From: an uncultured Roseburia sp.
GTDB taxonomy: Bacteria > Bacillota > Clostridia > Lachnospirales > Lachnospiraceae
Length of the DNA stretch: 23,148 nucleotides
Assembly: GCA_947652855.1 (NCBI GenBank)
Contig: CANTEO010000044.1
Span: 1-23,148 of the forward strand
Direction: 5' to 3'
A program made the translations under genes and the position numbers. Positions 14,621 through 21,712 of this stretch are shown piece after piece. Under the pieces are notes generated by a model, which was not told where the DNA came from, did no database searches, and saw only the letters and a program-made list of their open reading frames with translations. Each line of letters opens with the position of its first letter. The first letter of the stretch is position 1.

Positions 14621-14816
14621 GACGATATAGGTAATAAAGAGGTAGCTTTTCGGCCTCTGTATCTTCGTTTACAGAGCCAAAGCCGCCTATCTAAAAGGAT
14701 TTAGAGAATCCCAAATTGCCAAATATGCTTGAGAATGACATTCTTTCCAGCGAGAAAGCCTGCTTGTCCTTAAGCCTGTTTAGGCAAAGATTTCACGGAG
14801 GAAAGGAGAGGGATTT
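14621..14816 (+). promoter_or_regulatory. Structured 5' leader of the FliD-like gene
   Basis: GACGATAT at 14621-14628 resembles the -10 of flagellar sigma-28 promoters, but no TAAA box sits 15 bases upstream. Downstream is a strong hairpin: CTCTGTA (14655-14661) and TACAGAG (14670-14676), extended by GGTAGCTTT with AAAGCCGCC. Smaller stems follow: GGATT/AATCC near 14697-14711, AGAAT/ATTCT near 14732-14744, and CTTTC/GAAAG near 14743-14758. The ribosome site region GGAGGAAAGGAGAGGGA has several GGA triplets, as CsrA targets do. It does not match a riboswitch consensus that I know. Confidence 0.45.
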
Positions 14817-16109
14817 ATGGCTATCATCGACAGCGCTTATCACTATTATTTAAGCGTCTATGGCAATTCCGCAACTTCACGGTATGACACCCATAAAAAA
14901 AGCGAGTTGCGCAATGTCTGCAGCGACATTGTAAAAGTGAACAAAACGTCGCCGCTTTACAAAATACATCGAAATAAGAATATTCTGAAATTTCTGATTG
15001 ACGTAAAAGAAAACGCCCGTCAAATGAAGAATGTCGTGTCTTCCTTATCTGACCACGGAGAAGGCTTAGAAAGCGCATTTCAAAAAAAAGTCGCCGTGTC
15101 TTCAGACGAGGGCATTGTCAGCGCAAAATACATCGGGCCAAACACTGAGGACGCCTCGCAAAGCTTTGACATTGAGGTGCGGCGCTTAGCCGCCCCACAG
15201 ACCAACTTAGGCAATTTCTTAGATCGGGACTCCCTGGACTTTAAGCCGGGAGACTATTCCTTTGACTTAATCACTACGGCAAATTCTTACGAATTTCAAT
15301 ACACAGTGAATCCTGACGACACCAACGCCTCCATCCAGGAAAAGCTCTCAAGGCTTGTCAACACTTCAGGGGTGGGCTTGACGGCAGAAGTCGTTTCAGA
15401 TGAAAAAAACCAAAGCGCCTTAAAAATCGTCTCCAAGCAGACCGGCGCAAGCGAGAGCCAGTCCACGCTGTTTGACATCAAGCCAAAGGCGTCCGTAGAC
15501 TCGATTGCGGCAATGGAATCCCTAGGCATCCATCATATGGCGTCCGAGGCGGAGAACTCTTCTTTTATTTTAAACGGGGAGCCTCATTCCTCCTATTCGA
15601 ACACATTCCTCATCAACAACACGTTTGAATTGACGCTGAATGGAATCAGCCCGGAGCATACGCCCGCGAAAATCGGCTTTAAAACCAGCGTTGACGCGGT
15701 AGCTGACAATTTACAGGAACTGGTTGACGCCTACAATGGATTTATTGACACGGGGGAACGCTACTCAAACGGGCGTCAGGGAGACCGCCTGTTACGCGAC
15801 GTTAAGAATGTGGCGTACTCCTATATGAACGACTTAGAGGCGATCGGAATGGTCGTGAATGAAAACGGCTCCATCTCCATCGACAAAAGCCTGCTGGCCG
15901 ACGCCGTTGACACCAAAGACATCCACGGGACGTTCTCAGTCTTAAATTCCTTTAAGAACTCTCTAGCCGCAAAAGCGAACAACGTATCGGTGGATCCGAT
16001 CCAATATGTAGATAAGCTAATCGTGACCTACAAACGGCCGCATCCGAATTTTCCATCCCCATATCATACTTCTTTGTATTCCGGGATGATTTTAGATCAC
16101 TATTGCTGA
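14817..16109 (+). CDS. FliD-like flagellar filament-cap/hook-associated protein
   Basis: The 430-residue product starts at ATG 14817 after AAAGGAG. It begins MAIIDSAYHYYLSVYGNSA and RYDTHKKSELRNVCSDIVKV, a head I recall in Lachnospiraceae FliD-like proteins. The middle (about 95-260) holds FliD-type beta domains: SFDIEVRRLAAPQTNLGNFL, then ASIQEKLSRLVNTSGVGLTA. The segment FELTLNGISPEHTPAKIGFK, then VADNLQELVDAYNGFID and a terminal helical part, also match FliD. The C-terminus is unusual: PHPNFPSPYHTSLYSGMILD and then HYC. No other flagellar gene is in the window, so it is an orphan copy. It could cap a filament or act as a secreted adhesin. It is the only well-supported plus-strand gene. Confidence 0.7.
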   Translation: MAIIDSAYHYYLSVYGNSATSRYDTHKKSELRNVCSDIVKVNKTSPLYKIHRNKNILKFLIDVKENARQMKNVVSSLSDHGEGLESAFQKKVAVSSDEGIVSAKYIGPNTEDASQSFDIEVRRLAAPQTNLGNFLDRDSLDFKPGDYSFDLITTANSYEFQYTVNPDDTNASIQEKLSRLVNTSGVGLTAEVVSDEKNQSALKIVSKQTGASESQSTLFDIKPKASVDSIAAMESLGIHHMASEAENSSFILNGEPHSSYSNTFLINNTFELTLNGISPEHTPAKIGFKTSVDAVADNLQELVDAYNGFIDTGERYSNGRQGDRLLRDVKNVAYSYMNDLEAIGMVVNENGSISIDKSLLADAVDTKDIHGTFSVLNSFKNSLAAKANNVSVDPIQYVDKLIVTYKRPHPNFPSPYHTSLYSGMILDHYC

Positions 16110-16147
16110 CCTGACATACGCCACATTCCTGCACGCCAGAGCGTGGC

Positions 16148-17374
16148 CTATGTCAAATAGGAATCATACAGAAAACGCGCCCTCTGTAAAAATGTGTGGC
16201 GCGTTTTTGCTGCCCGATATCCACATTCCGCTATCTCTGATAATTTTTCCAAATTCCCCAAAAGGCCATGCACAGCCTCTGGAAGAGCCTGCATCTTTGT
16301 CAGCTCAAACGGCGCGAGGCAGCTTTCCAAGTCAGGAAACGCATCGGTCAAATATTCGGATGAATCCGTAACCACAGCGGCCTTCGCAAGCATCCCATTT
16401 ATCACGCGGTCATGCATCCCATTTTTATACCAGGTCATTGTGTTTAAGACGATCTTGGCATGGTTCATCAGCTCCAGCACCTGCGGGGCCAATACCTTTC
16501 CTCCATACACCAGATTCGGATGGCCCGCCCATTCGCATCTGTCCCATCCGCCGCCAAACACCGTAACCTTAACCCCGCTCTCAACCAGAACGCGCACCGC
16601 CCACTCCCTATAATAAGACGTAGCGTACGAATCCAGGAACCGTAGCTTCGTGATCCATCGGTTCAGCTCCCTGTCGCTATATGTTTTCCCAATAGACCGC
16701 AAATAATCCTCAATTGCCCCTTCTGTCGTCTGATTTGGATGGCTCATCAGATGAAGCAGCGTCTCTTTTGTCAGCGCAAATGCATCAAATTCCGTAATTT
16801 CCCCCAGATCCGGAACCAGCCCCTCCGCCACATATTTGGACAGCCCCCCTGCATACAGCACGTCAATCGGACGCTCCTCCATACACGGATGGAACGCGTC
16901 TCCACGAAAGCAAAGATGGCAGCGGCCCGCGTCGGCATACTCTGTCAGGTCAGCCTCCATCCCTGCATGAGGGAAAAAATCCACTTGCTTTAAATGAGGG
17001 TAAAACCGGCGCAAAAACGCCACATGATTGCGATCCGTGCAAAACACGACGGACGTGCCCGGCGCGTGCTCCAAAGGATGCGCATAATGAAATGGATGAT
17101 CCATTAAGATATTATAATAGGGGATGCCTTTCCTCTCCCAGAGGCTGCCTTCCCCTTCCAGAGAAAGGTTGTAGCCAATATTATTAAAGGTCACGACGCC
17201 GTCCAGGCCCTCCCCTTCCACAATGTTCGCCAACCGGCAAAGCAAAGAGCCCTGATCCCTTACGTCCAGGACATGGCACGTGCAGCCAAGCTCCCGAAAC
17301 GCCTCCGCGAACGCCTCCACAAACAAATCTATCGTATCGTAAATGCCCTGAAAAAAAAGCAACGTCTTTGCCAT
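16148..17374 (-). CDS. CgeB-like family glycosyltransferase
   Basis: The 408-residue product starts at ATG 17374, nine bases after AGGAG; a TTG two codons earlier would sit too close to that site. The N-terminal half is a Rossmann-like domain (MAKTLLFFQGIYDTIDLFVE, then YYNILMDHPFHYAHPLEHAP). That pattern is found in the CgeB/DUF3880 type of GT-B glycosyltransferase. The C-terminal half reads VKVTVFGGGWDRCEWAGHPN, LNTMTWYKNGMHDRVINGML and DSSEYLTDAFPD, the nucleotide-sugar-binding lobe. The sugar and acceptor are unknown. The converging neighbour is a FliD-like protein, so glycosylation of a surface or flagellar protein is possible. It is the third gene after nudC and lepB. Confidence 0.75.
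   Translation of the reverse strand: MAKTLLFFQGIYDTIDLFVEAFAEAFRELGCTCHVLDVRDQGSLLCRLANIVEGEGLDGVVTFNNIGYNLSLEGEGSLWERKGIPYYNILMDHPFHYAHPLEHAPGTSVVFCTDRNHVAFLRRFYPHLKQVDFFPHAGMEADLTEYADAGRCHLCFRGDAFHPCMEERPIDVLYAGGLSKYVAEGLVPDLGEITEFDAFALTKETLLHLMSHPNQTTEGAIEDYLRSIGKTYSDRELNRWITKLRFLDSYATSYYREWAVRVLVESGVKVTVFGGGWDRCEWAGHPNLVYGGKVLAPQVLELMNHAKIVLNTMTWYKNGMHDRVINGMLAKAAVVTDSSEYLTDAFPDLESCLAPFELTKMQALPEAVHGLLGNLEKLSEIAECGYRAAKTRHTFLQRARFLYDSYLT
16172..16207 (+). terminator. Terminator of the FliD-like gene, inside the converging CDS
   Basis: AAAACGCGCC (16172-16181) and GGCGCGTTTT (16198-16207) form a perfect 10-bp stem, followed by one more T and then GC. It lies 62 bases past the FliD-like stop and inside the last codons of the glycosyltransferase gene on the other strand. 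A second imperfect stem (CATA-GCCAC with GTGGC-TATG) lies at about 16115-16152. Confidence 0.7.
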
Positions 17375-17386
17375 CCGCAATTTCTC

Positions 17387-17962
17387 CTATTCATGATACA
17401 GCGATCCCGCCTTATTTAAAGGATAATACCGAAACACGGCTTTCCCAAGTATCTTATCCTCCGCCACATACGTATTGTCCCAATACCTTGCGTCCCAAGA
17501 ATTATTTCGGTTATCCCCCAAAACAAAGTAAGAGCCTTCCGGAACTTCAAATTCGTATGGCCCATAAGCCACTGTCCATTCCTCTTTCAGATAGTTTTCC
17601 ACAAGAGGCGTCTCTGAATCGTTAATATAGATCTTCGCGTCGTTGATCGTCACTTTTTCTCCGGGAAGGCCAATCACGCGCTTCACATAATTTTCCGTTT
17701 CATCGTCCGGGAACTTAAATATAACAATGTCGCCGCGCTTAGGGCCTTCTTTCATATATGCCAAACGATTGCCAAACAGCCGATCCCCCGTCATAATCGT
17801 GTTCTCCATGGAGCCGGAAGGAATGTTCGCGTTTATGACGATATAATTTTTGACAAACAAAGCCGCAACGACAGCAAGGGCGATTGTGATGAACCAGCTA
17901 ATCACTTCCCGAACCGCTGATTCCTCTTTCTTCCTCTTTAGCTTTGAATCCTCTTTTGACAT
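17387..17962 (-). CDS. lepB: Type I signal peptidase
   Basis: This membrane Ser/Lys protease removes signal peptides from exported proteins. The 191-residue product has a Lys-rich cytoplasmic N-terminus, one transmembrane helix (about 20-42), and then the box B motif PSGSM with catalytic Ser51. The general base is Lys94, in NYVKRVIGLPGE. Box E is present as GDNRNNSWDARYW, with Ala where Ser is usual. The single helix and short length are those of Gram-positive SipS-type enzymes. The start at ATG 17962 lies five bases after the nudC stop, with GGAG 10 bases upstream. The glycosyltransferase begins 12 bases downstream. Confidence 0.95.
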   Translation of the reverse strand: MSKEDSKLKRKKEESAVREVISWFITIALAVVAALFVKNYIVINANIPSGSMENTIMTGDRLFGNRLAYMKEGPKRGDIVIFKFPDDETENYVKRVIGLPGEKVTINDAKIYINDSETPLVENYLKEEWTVAYGPYEFEVPEGSYFVLGDNRNNSWDARYWDNTYVAEDKILGKAVFRYYPLNKAGSLYHE

Positions 17963-17967
17963 ATCAC

Positions 17968-18891
17968 CTATACTCCTATCTTTTCTATTTTCATTTCCGT
18001 TTGCCGTTCTTTACAGTATAACCCGAAACCGGTGGATTCGCCACCTTTTTTTAAACATTTAAAGGAATCAATCATTTCCCCGGTCAAGCTAATTTCACCC
18101 TCCGAACGCTCTGCGGGAATATGCTCCCTGTCAAACCACCTCGCCTCGGACAGCTCCCCTTTATCCAGCGTAATTTCCGCATCCCCATCCACCTCGCAGA
18201 AAAAACCGGCCAATAAGGCGCCTGTAAACGGCCAGGGCTGGCTTTTATAGTATCGGATATTTTTTACACGAAGGCCCACTTCCTCCATCACTTCGCGGCG
18301 CACGGCGTCCTCCAGGCTTTCCCCAACCTCCACGTAGCCTGCCACCAGGGCGTATTTTTGAAATGCGCTGTGACGCCTTGCATACTTCGTCATCAAGATT
18401 TGATCCCCATTTAGGATGCCCACAATGACGCTTGGGCAGATCACAGGATAGCTCACCGTTTTGCACATGGCGCAGCGCATGGCCCGCTCCCCGCCATGCT
18501 CCTCCATTCTCGAGCCACAGCGTCCGCAGAACCGGCTTCCCATTTGCCACGTATGTATCTGAAATCCCGTAATGCCTGCAAATGCCTTCCAAACCGGACG
18601 CGCATCCCTTAACTGTCCTGTCGGCAAATAAGAAAAGCCCTCCAAAGCCAAGCCCTCCGCGCCCTCTAACCCAAAATAACCGCAATCATCAACCCGAAAC
18701 AAATACCTTGCCTCTTCTTTACTGTCCGGGACAGCTTTTATTACGTCTCCTGCCGCAGGATATCGAATGCCGTCCTCTCCCGCCTTGCACAAAATCTGCC
18801 CTTTCCTAAAGACCAACATCACATCCGTCTCTCTAACCTCTGACTTTCGATATGCCACATCATACCGATGAGGCGCGATATCCTGAAGCAT
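17968..18891 (-). CDS. nudC: NAD(H) diphosphatase, Nudix family
   Basis: NudC hydrolyses NAD(H) to NMN(H) and AMP and in some bacteria removes NAD caps from RNA. The 307-residue product starts at ATG 18891, six bases after AGGAGG; the ATG at 18897 would touch that site. An N-terminal substrate-domain region (1-115) precedes a four-Cys zinc ribbon (FCGRCGSRM...MRCAMCK, about 120-143) and YPVICPSVIVGI. The Nudix box reads GYVEVGESLEDAVRREVMEE followed by VGL (about 180-203). The motif SQPWPF just after it is diagnostic for the NudC branch. It leads a tight operon with lepB and the glycosyltransferase. Confidence 0.95.
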   Translation of the reverse strand: MLQDIAPHRYDVAYRKSEVRETDVMLVFRKGQILCKAGEDGIRYPAAGDVIKAVPDSKEEARYLFRVDDCGYFGLEGAEGLALEGFSYLPTGQLRDARPVWKAFAGITGFQIHTWQMGSRFCGRCGSRMEEHGGERAMRCAMCKTVSYPVICPSVIVGILNGDQILMTKYARRHSAFQKYALVAGYVEVGESLEDAVRREVMEEVGLRVKNIRYYKSQPWPFTGALLAGFFCEVDGDAEITLDKGELSEARWFDREHIPAERSEGEISLTGEMIDSFKCLKKGGESTGFGLYCKERQTEMKIEKIGV

Positions 18892-18933
18892 AGGCATCCT
18901 CCTTTTCTTGTCTTCCTCTCTGGCCTATCAGAC

Positions 18934-18962
18934 ATTATACGACAGCCTTCCTGAAAAGAAAA
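18934..18962 (-). promoter_or_regulatory. Promoter of the nudC-lepB-glycosyltransferase operon
   Basis: A perfect TATAAT (18939-18934) lies 17 bases after a weak -35, TTTTCT (18962-18957). It is 42 bases upstream of the nudC ATG. Confidence 0.55.
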
Positions 18963-18988
18963 GGCAGAAAAACAACCCATTATGGCAT

Positions 18989-19024
18989 AAAAAGAATCCG
19001 GCCTTTTTCCATAAGCCGGATTCT
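18989..19024 (-). terminator. Terminator of the TipAS-like gene
   Basis: AGAATCCGGC (18993-19002) and GCCGGATTCT (19015-19024) form a perfect 10-bp stem with a 12-base loop, followed on the minus strand by TTTT. It separates the TipAS-like gene from the nudC operon. Confidence 0.85.
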
Positions 19025-19060
19025 CCTTTCACGTAAGCGTTTTACCACACGCCAGCTGCC

Positions 19061-19618
19061 TTACCGCCCTCCAAATGCCATAATTGCCTGACGCACAAAT
19101 TCTGCCGTGCCTTCTCCGCCTGCCTTGTCGATAGTTTGCTTCATACGCTCATCGCAGACATACATTTGCCCCAATCCCAATAAAATTTCATCTGTGCATA
19201 CATAGTAATGCTCTATAATAAATTCTTGCAGCCCACGTATATTCTCCTGCACGATGGAATCCTCCGGCGAGCGCTTCCGAAGCCCTCCAATCTTAACAAA
19301 CAATGTCATCAGCCGATCCGCCAGCTCCTGTTGCTTTCTGTCCGTCTGCCCCTTGGATTTTTCCAGATACTCCCCATACGCCTTTGTGGCGCCCCATCTT
19401 TCTTTTACCTCTTTCGCATATTGCTCCATTTCACTTTTATGAAACGCCTGAAAACTCATTTCATCCACTCCTTTACTTTGAATTTCACAGGCAAGGGAAA
19501 TCAGGCCCTCCATATGCTTTAGCTGAAGCTTTAATAACGCAGCGTCATAATGATGAAGCGCGCGCACACTGACTCCAGTTAATCTGCTTACCTCCTTCAC
19601 CGTCCACATTCCCATCAT
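19061..19618 (-). CDS. MerR/TipAS-type regulator with deleted wing in the DNA-binding domain
   Basis: MerR-family regulators of the TipA/Mta type bind a stretched promoter through an N-terminal domain and a drug or peptide through a C-terminal TipAS domain. Here residues 1-27 are a normal MerR helix-turn-helix start (MWTVKEVSRLTGVSVRALHH). The sequence then jumps straight to a dimerisation-helix-like segment, ALLKLQLKHMEGLI. The wing and second helix pair, some 70 residues in intact relatives, are missing in frame. The TipAS domain is complete: MSFQAFHKSEMEQYAKEVKE, then RWGATKAYGEYLEKSKGQ, through FVRQAIMAFGG. Length is 185 against about 250 for full TipA-type proteins. GGGGGTGA precedes the ATG. 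It may act like the short TipAS form, binding ligand but not DNA. Confidence 0.75.
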   Translation of the reverse strand: MMGMWTVKEVSRLTGVSVRALHHYDAALLKLQLKHMEGLISLACEIQSKGVDEMSFQAFHKSEMEQYAKEVKERWGATKAYGEYLEKSKGQTDRKQQELADRLMTLFVKIGGLRKRSPEDSIVQENIRGLQEFIIEHYYVCTDEILLGLGQMYVCDERMKQTIDKAGGEGTAEFVRQAIMAFGGR

Positions 19619-19667
19619 TCACCCCCTCTTTCAGAAACAGCATTTCCTTTCCCTTCCCTGCCATTCC

Positions 19668-19698
19668 ATCATACGGCATGACGTAAGGTAAGGGTCAA
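19668..19698 (-). promoter_or_regulatory. MerR-type promoter (19-bp spacer) for the TipAS-like gene
   Basis: TTGACC (19698-19693), exactly 19 bases of spacer and TATGAT (19673-19668). A 19-bp spacer is the hallmark of promoters activated by MerR proteins. The spacer CTTACCTTACGTCATGCCG resembles the TTACGTnACGT-type operators of the TipA/Mta group. The whole promoter overlaps the last codons and stop of the rsgI-like gene. Confidence 0.6.
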
Positions 19699-21123
19699 CA
19701 TCTTTATGCTGTTTTCTTTTTCATTCTTGTTTTTATTCTCCTCCTGACTGTTTTTCTTATCCTTCTTTTTCTTATCTTTATCTTTCTTATCGTTCTGTTT
19801 GTCCTGACTGTTATTTTTATCGTTTTCCTTTCCGTCTTCTCCCTTCCCCTGGTTGCCGTTCTTATCTTTGTCCTTGTTATTTTCCGGATCTTTCTTGTTT
19901 TTCTTATCCTTCTTTTTTTCGTCCTTTTCCTTTTTCTTCTTTTTTTCTTTCTTTTTGTCTTTTTTGCCCTTCTCTGAATCAGCATCCTGTTTGTTGACGC
20001 TTGGGGCCGGCTGACCCGCCCCGTTTTCAGGAGCCGGAATAGCCGGAGCCGCTGGCTCAGACGGTATATTCACATCTTCTTGCAGCTGAGGGGAACTGCC
20101 TGGCTCTTCACGTCCGTCATCCTGAGGATTGGACTTTTCATCCTCGTTCTGCTGTCCATCCACAGCTTCTTTTTCCTCCACAGCTTGCGTAGCGTCATGC
20201 CCTAAATGCCCTTCCGGCTTTTTCATTTCCTGTTCCTGATCTATTTTGGCATCCGGCTGTTCCGGCGCCTGATTCACGTCCTCTTTGCCTTCGTCCTTTT
20301 CATTTTCAGAAAATTCATCCCAGTTCTCATCTGTATCCGAAGAAAATGTCAGGCCCAACGAAGTATGTTCCCGGCAAAGCCGAAGCAGCTCCATCACGGA
20401 CATCTGCTTTGCCTGACTTTCATCCACGCCATACTCATTCGTCAGCGTCTCCTCCAACTGCCGCCTGCCGCTTTCCCTTGAGCCTTCCATCCCTTGCAAA
20501 AACGCAGTGGCAATGCCATGTATACCCATATCCTTTAATTTCCGGTCAATGCTTTTCCCCATCTTATTCTCTATTTTTTTATACTGCTCTTGCGTTGATG
20601 AGCAGATCGTCACTAATATCCCGCTGTCTTCTTTTAAGTAAGCCCCTTCTACCGCGCTCTCAAGCAACTCTTCCAATACGCCAAACAGCTCTTCATCCCG
20701 ACCATGCTTGCGCCGGCTCAGCAAATCCTCCCCGTCCTGATTTAAGCCTTGCAGGCCGTTCACTTGAAAAGAATCATCAATCGCAATCTGCACGCTAGGA
20801 TTGATATCCAAAATCAAATACGTATCTTCCTGTTTTGTGCCAGTTATCCCTATTAGGCAAACAAAAAGGATCGCCAGGCCCGCGCAGGCAAAAGAAGCAT
20901 ATCTTGGAAACCTTCTCCAAAAAACGCCAAATCCGCTTCGCAAACGGCTCCCTTTCGAATAACTTAAGCTATGGCTGCCCGTCTCACTTTCCGATAGCTT
21001 AGGCTTTGCCTCCCACATAGCAGGATTCTCTTTTTCCGACGCAATAAGGATTGATTCAAGCATATCTGGAGACAATTCTGAAAATCCATCCTGTATCCTG
21101 TTTCTCACATCACGTTTTTTCAT
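19669..21123 (-). CDS. RsgI-like transmembrane anti-sigma factor with long charged tail
   Basis: The 484-residue product starts at ATG 21123, overlapping the sigma factor stop by ATGA, so the two are translationally coupled. A short cytoplasmic segment (1-74) probably holds the sigma-binding part. A transmembrane helix follows (about 75-95). Residues 100-136 are the RsgI periplasmic motif TYLILDINPSVQIAI then VNGLQGLNQDGEDLL; in the RsgI family the Asn-Pro bond of NPS (108-110) is the self-cleavage site. A helical region runs to about 260. An acidic Gln/Pro/Glu linker leads to a Lys/Asp/Asn tail of about 80 residues (395-474). The last ten residues, MLTLTLRHAV, are unlike the tail and are encoded by the MerR-type promoter. 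Partnering an ECF factor and not SigI is notable. Confidence 0.75.
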   Translation of the reverse strand: MKKRDVRNRIQDGFSELSPDMLESILIASEKENPAMWEAKPKLSESETGSHSLSYSKGSRLRSGFGVFWRRFPRYASFACAGLAILFVCLIGITGTKQEDTYLILDINPSVQIAIDDSFQVNGLQGLNQDGEDLLSRRKHGRDEELFGVLEELLESAVEGAYLKEDSGILVTICSSTQEQYKKIENKMGKSIDRKLKDMGIHGIATAFLQGMEGSRESGRRQLEETLTNEYGVDESQAKQMSVMELLRLCREHTSLGLTFSSDTDENWDEFSENEKDEGKEDVNQAPEQPDAKIDQEQEMKKPEGHLGHDATQAVEEKEAVDGQQNEDEKSNPQDDGREEPGSSPQLQEDVNIPSEPAAPAIPAPENGAGQPAPSVNKQDADSEKGKKDKKKEKKKKKEKDEKKKDKKNKKDPENNKDKDKNGNQGKGEDGKENDKNNSQDKQNDKKDKDKKKKDKKNSQEENKNKNEKENSIKMLTLTLRHAV

Positions 21124-21674
21124 ATCAGCCGCCTTTCACCAAATCCCTTCTGCAGTTTCCGAATCGCCCGATTATAACGGGCCAGGACTGTCCCTAGCGG
21201 CATCCCTGTCAATTCAGAAATCTCCCTGTGCTTTAGACCGCTCACATCATGCATGATAATCAGATCCCTGTCTTCTTTTGAAAGAAGCTCAAACATTTTT
21301 TCCAGCGCCATGCGGTTATCCACATTTGTCATGTCATCAAATCCCAATTCATTTTCTACATCATCATAATTCAGATTCTCTTTCTGATTTTTTCTGCAAT
21401 TGGACAGGAACAAATTTTTCGCAATTTTCATCATCCAAGCCATTGGGTTCCCCTGCTCTTGATATAAATGGCTGTTCTTGAGAACCTGTATGTAAGTATC
21501 CTGCAGTAAATCCTGCGCGTCTTCCCGATTTAGAGTATAGGAAAGTAAGAATGCGTAGAGAGGCGTATGTGTCAATTCATACAACTCTCTAAACGCATCC
21601 TGATCGCCAAGACGAATCCTCTCAAATAGTGATTGATCAATAGAAACTTTTCGTTTTGAAGCGACTCTCCGCAT
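21120..21674 (-). CDS. ECF-type RNA polymerase sigma factor
   Basis: This 184-residue protein has region 2 at about 20-90 (FRELYELTHTPLYAFLLSYT, then LNREDAQDLLQDTYIQVLKN) and a helical linker. Region 4 at about 122-178 reads LLSKEDRDLIIMHDVSGLKH, then REISELTGMPLGTVLARYNR. It lacks region 3, as ECF factors do. The start at ATG 21674 follows AAGGGG at seven bases. The gene lies 38 bases after the secreted two-domain protein and overlaps the anti-sigma gene by four bases. It should redirect RNA polymerase to a small regulon, held inactive by the RsgI-like protein until a surface signal arrives. Promoters under its control cannot be named from this window. Confidence 0.92.
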   Translation of the reverse strand: MRRVASKRKVSIDQSLFERIRLGDQDAFRELYELTHTPLYAFLLSYTLNREDAQDLLQDTYIQVLKNSHLYQEQGNPMAWMMKIAKNLFLSNCRKNQKENLNYDDVENELGFDDMTNVDNRMALEKMFELLSKEDRDLIIMHDVSGLKHREISELTGMPLGTVLARYNRAIRKLQKGFGERRLI

Positions 21675-21712
21675 TCGGATACCCCTTCCAGCCTGTATCG
21701 CAAATAAAAATC

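Noticed and set aside
14640..14700. c-di-GMP riboswitch before the FliD-like gene
   Set aside because: The context is suggestive and CAAAGCC-like bases occur, but the conserved GEMM core and its second helix are missing.
19704..19985. Second ORF of Arg/Lys/Thr-rich composition inside the rsgI tail
   Set aside because: It is the +1 reading of the Lys/Asp-rich repeat, has no ribosome site, and follows from base composition alone.
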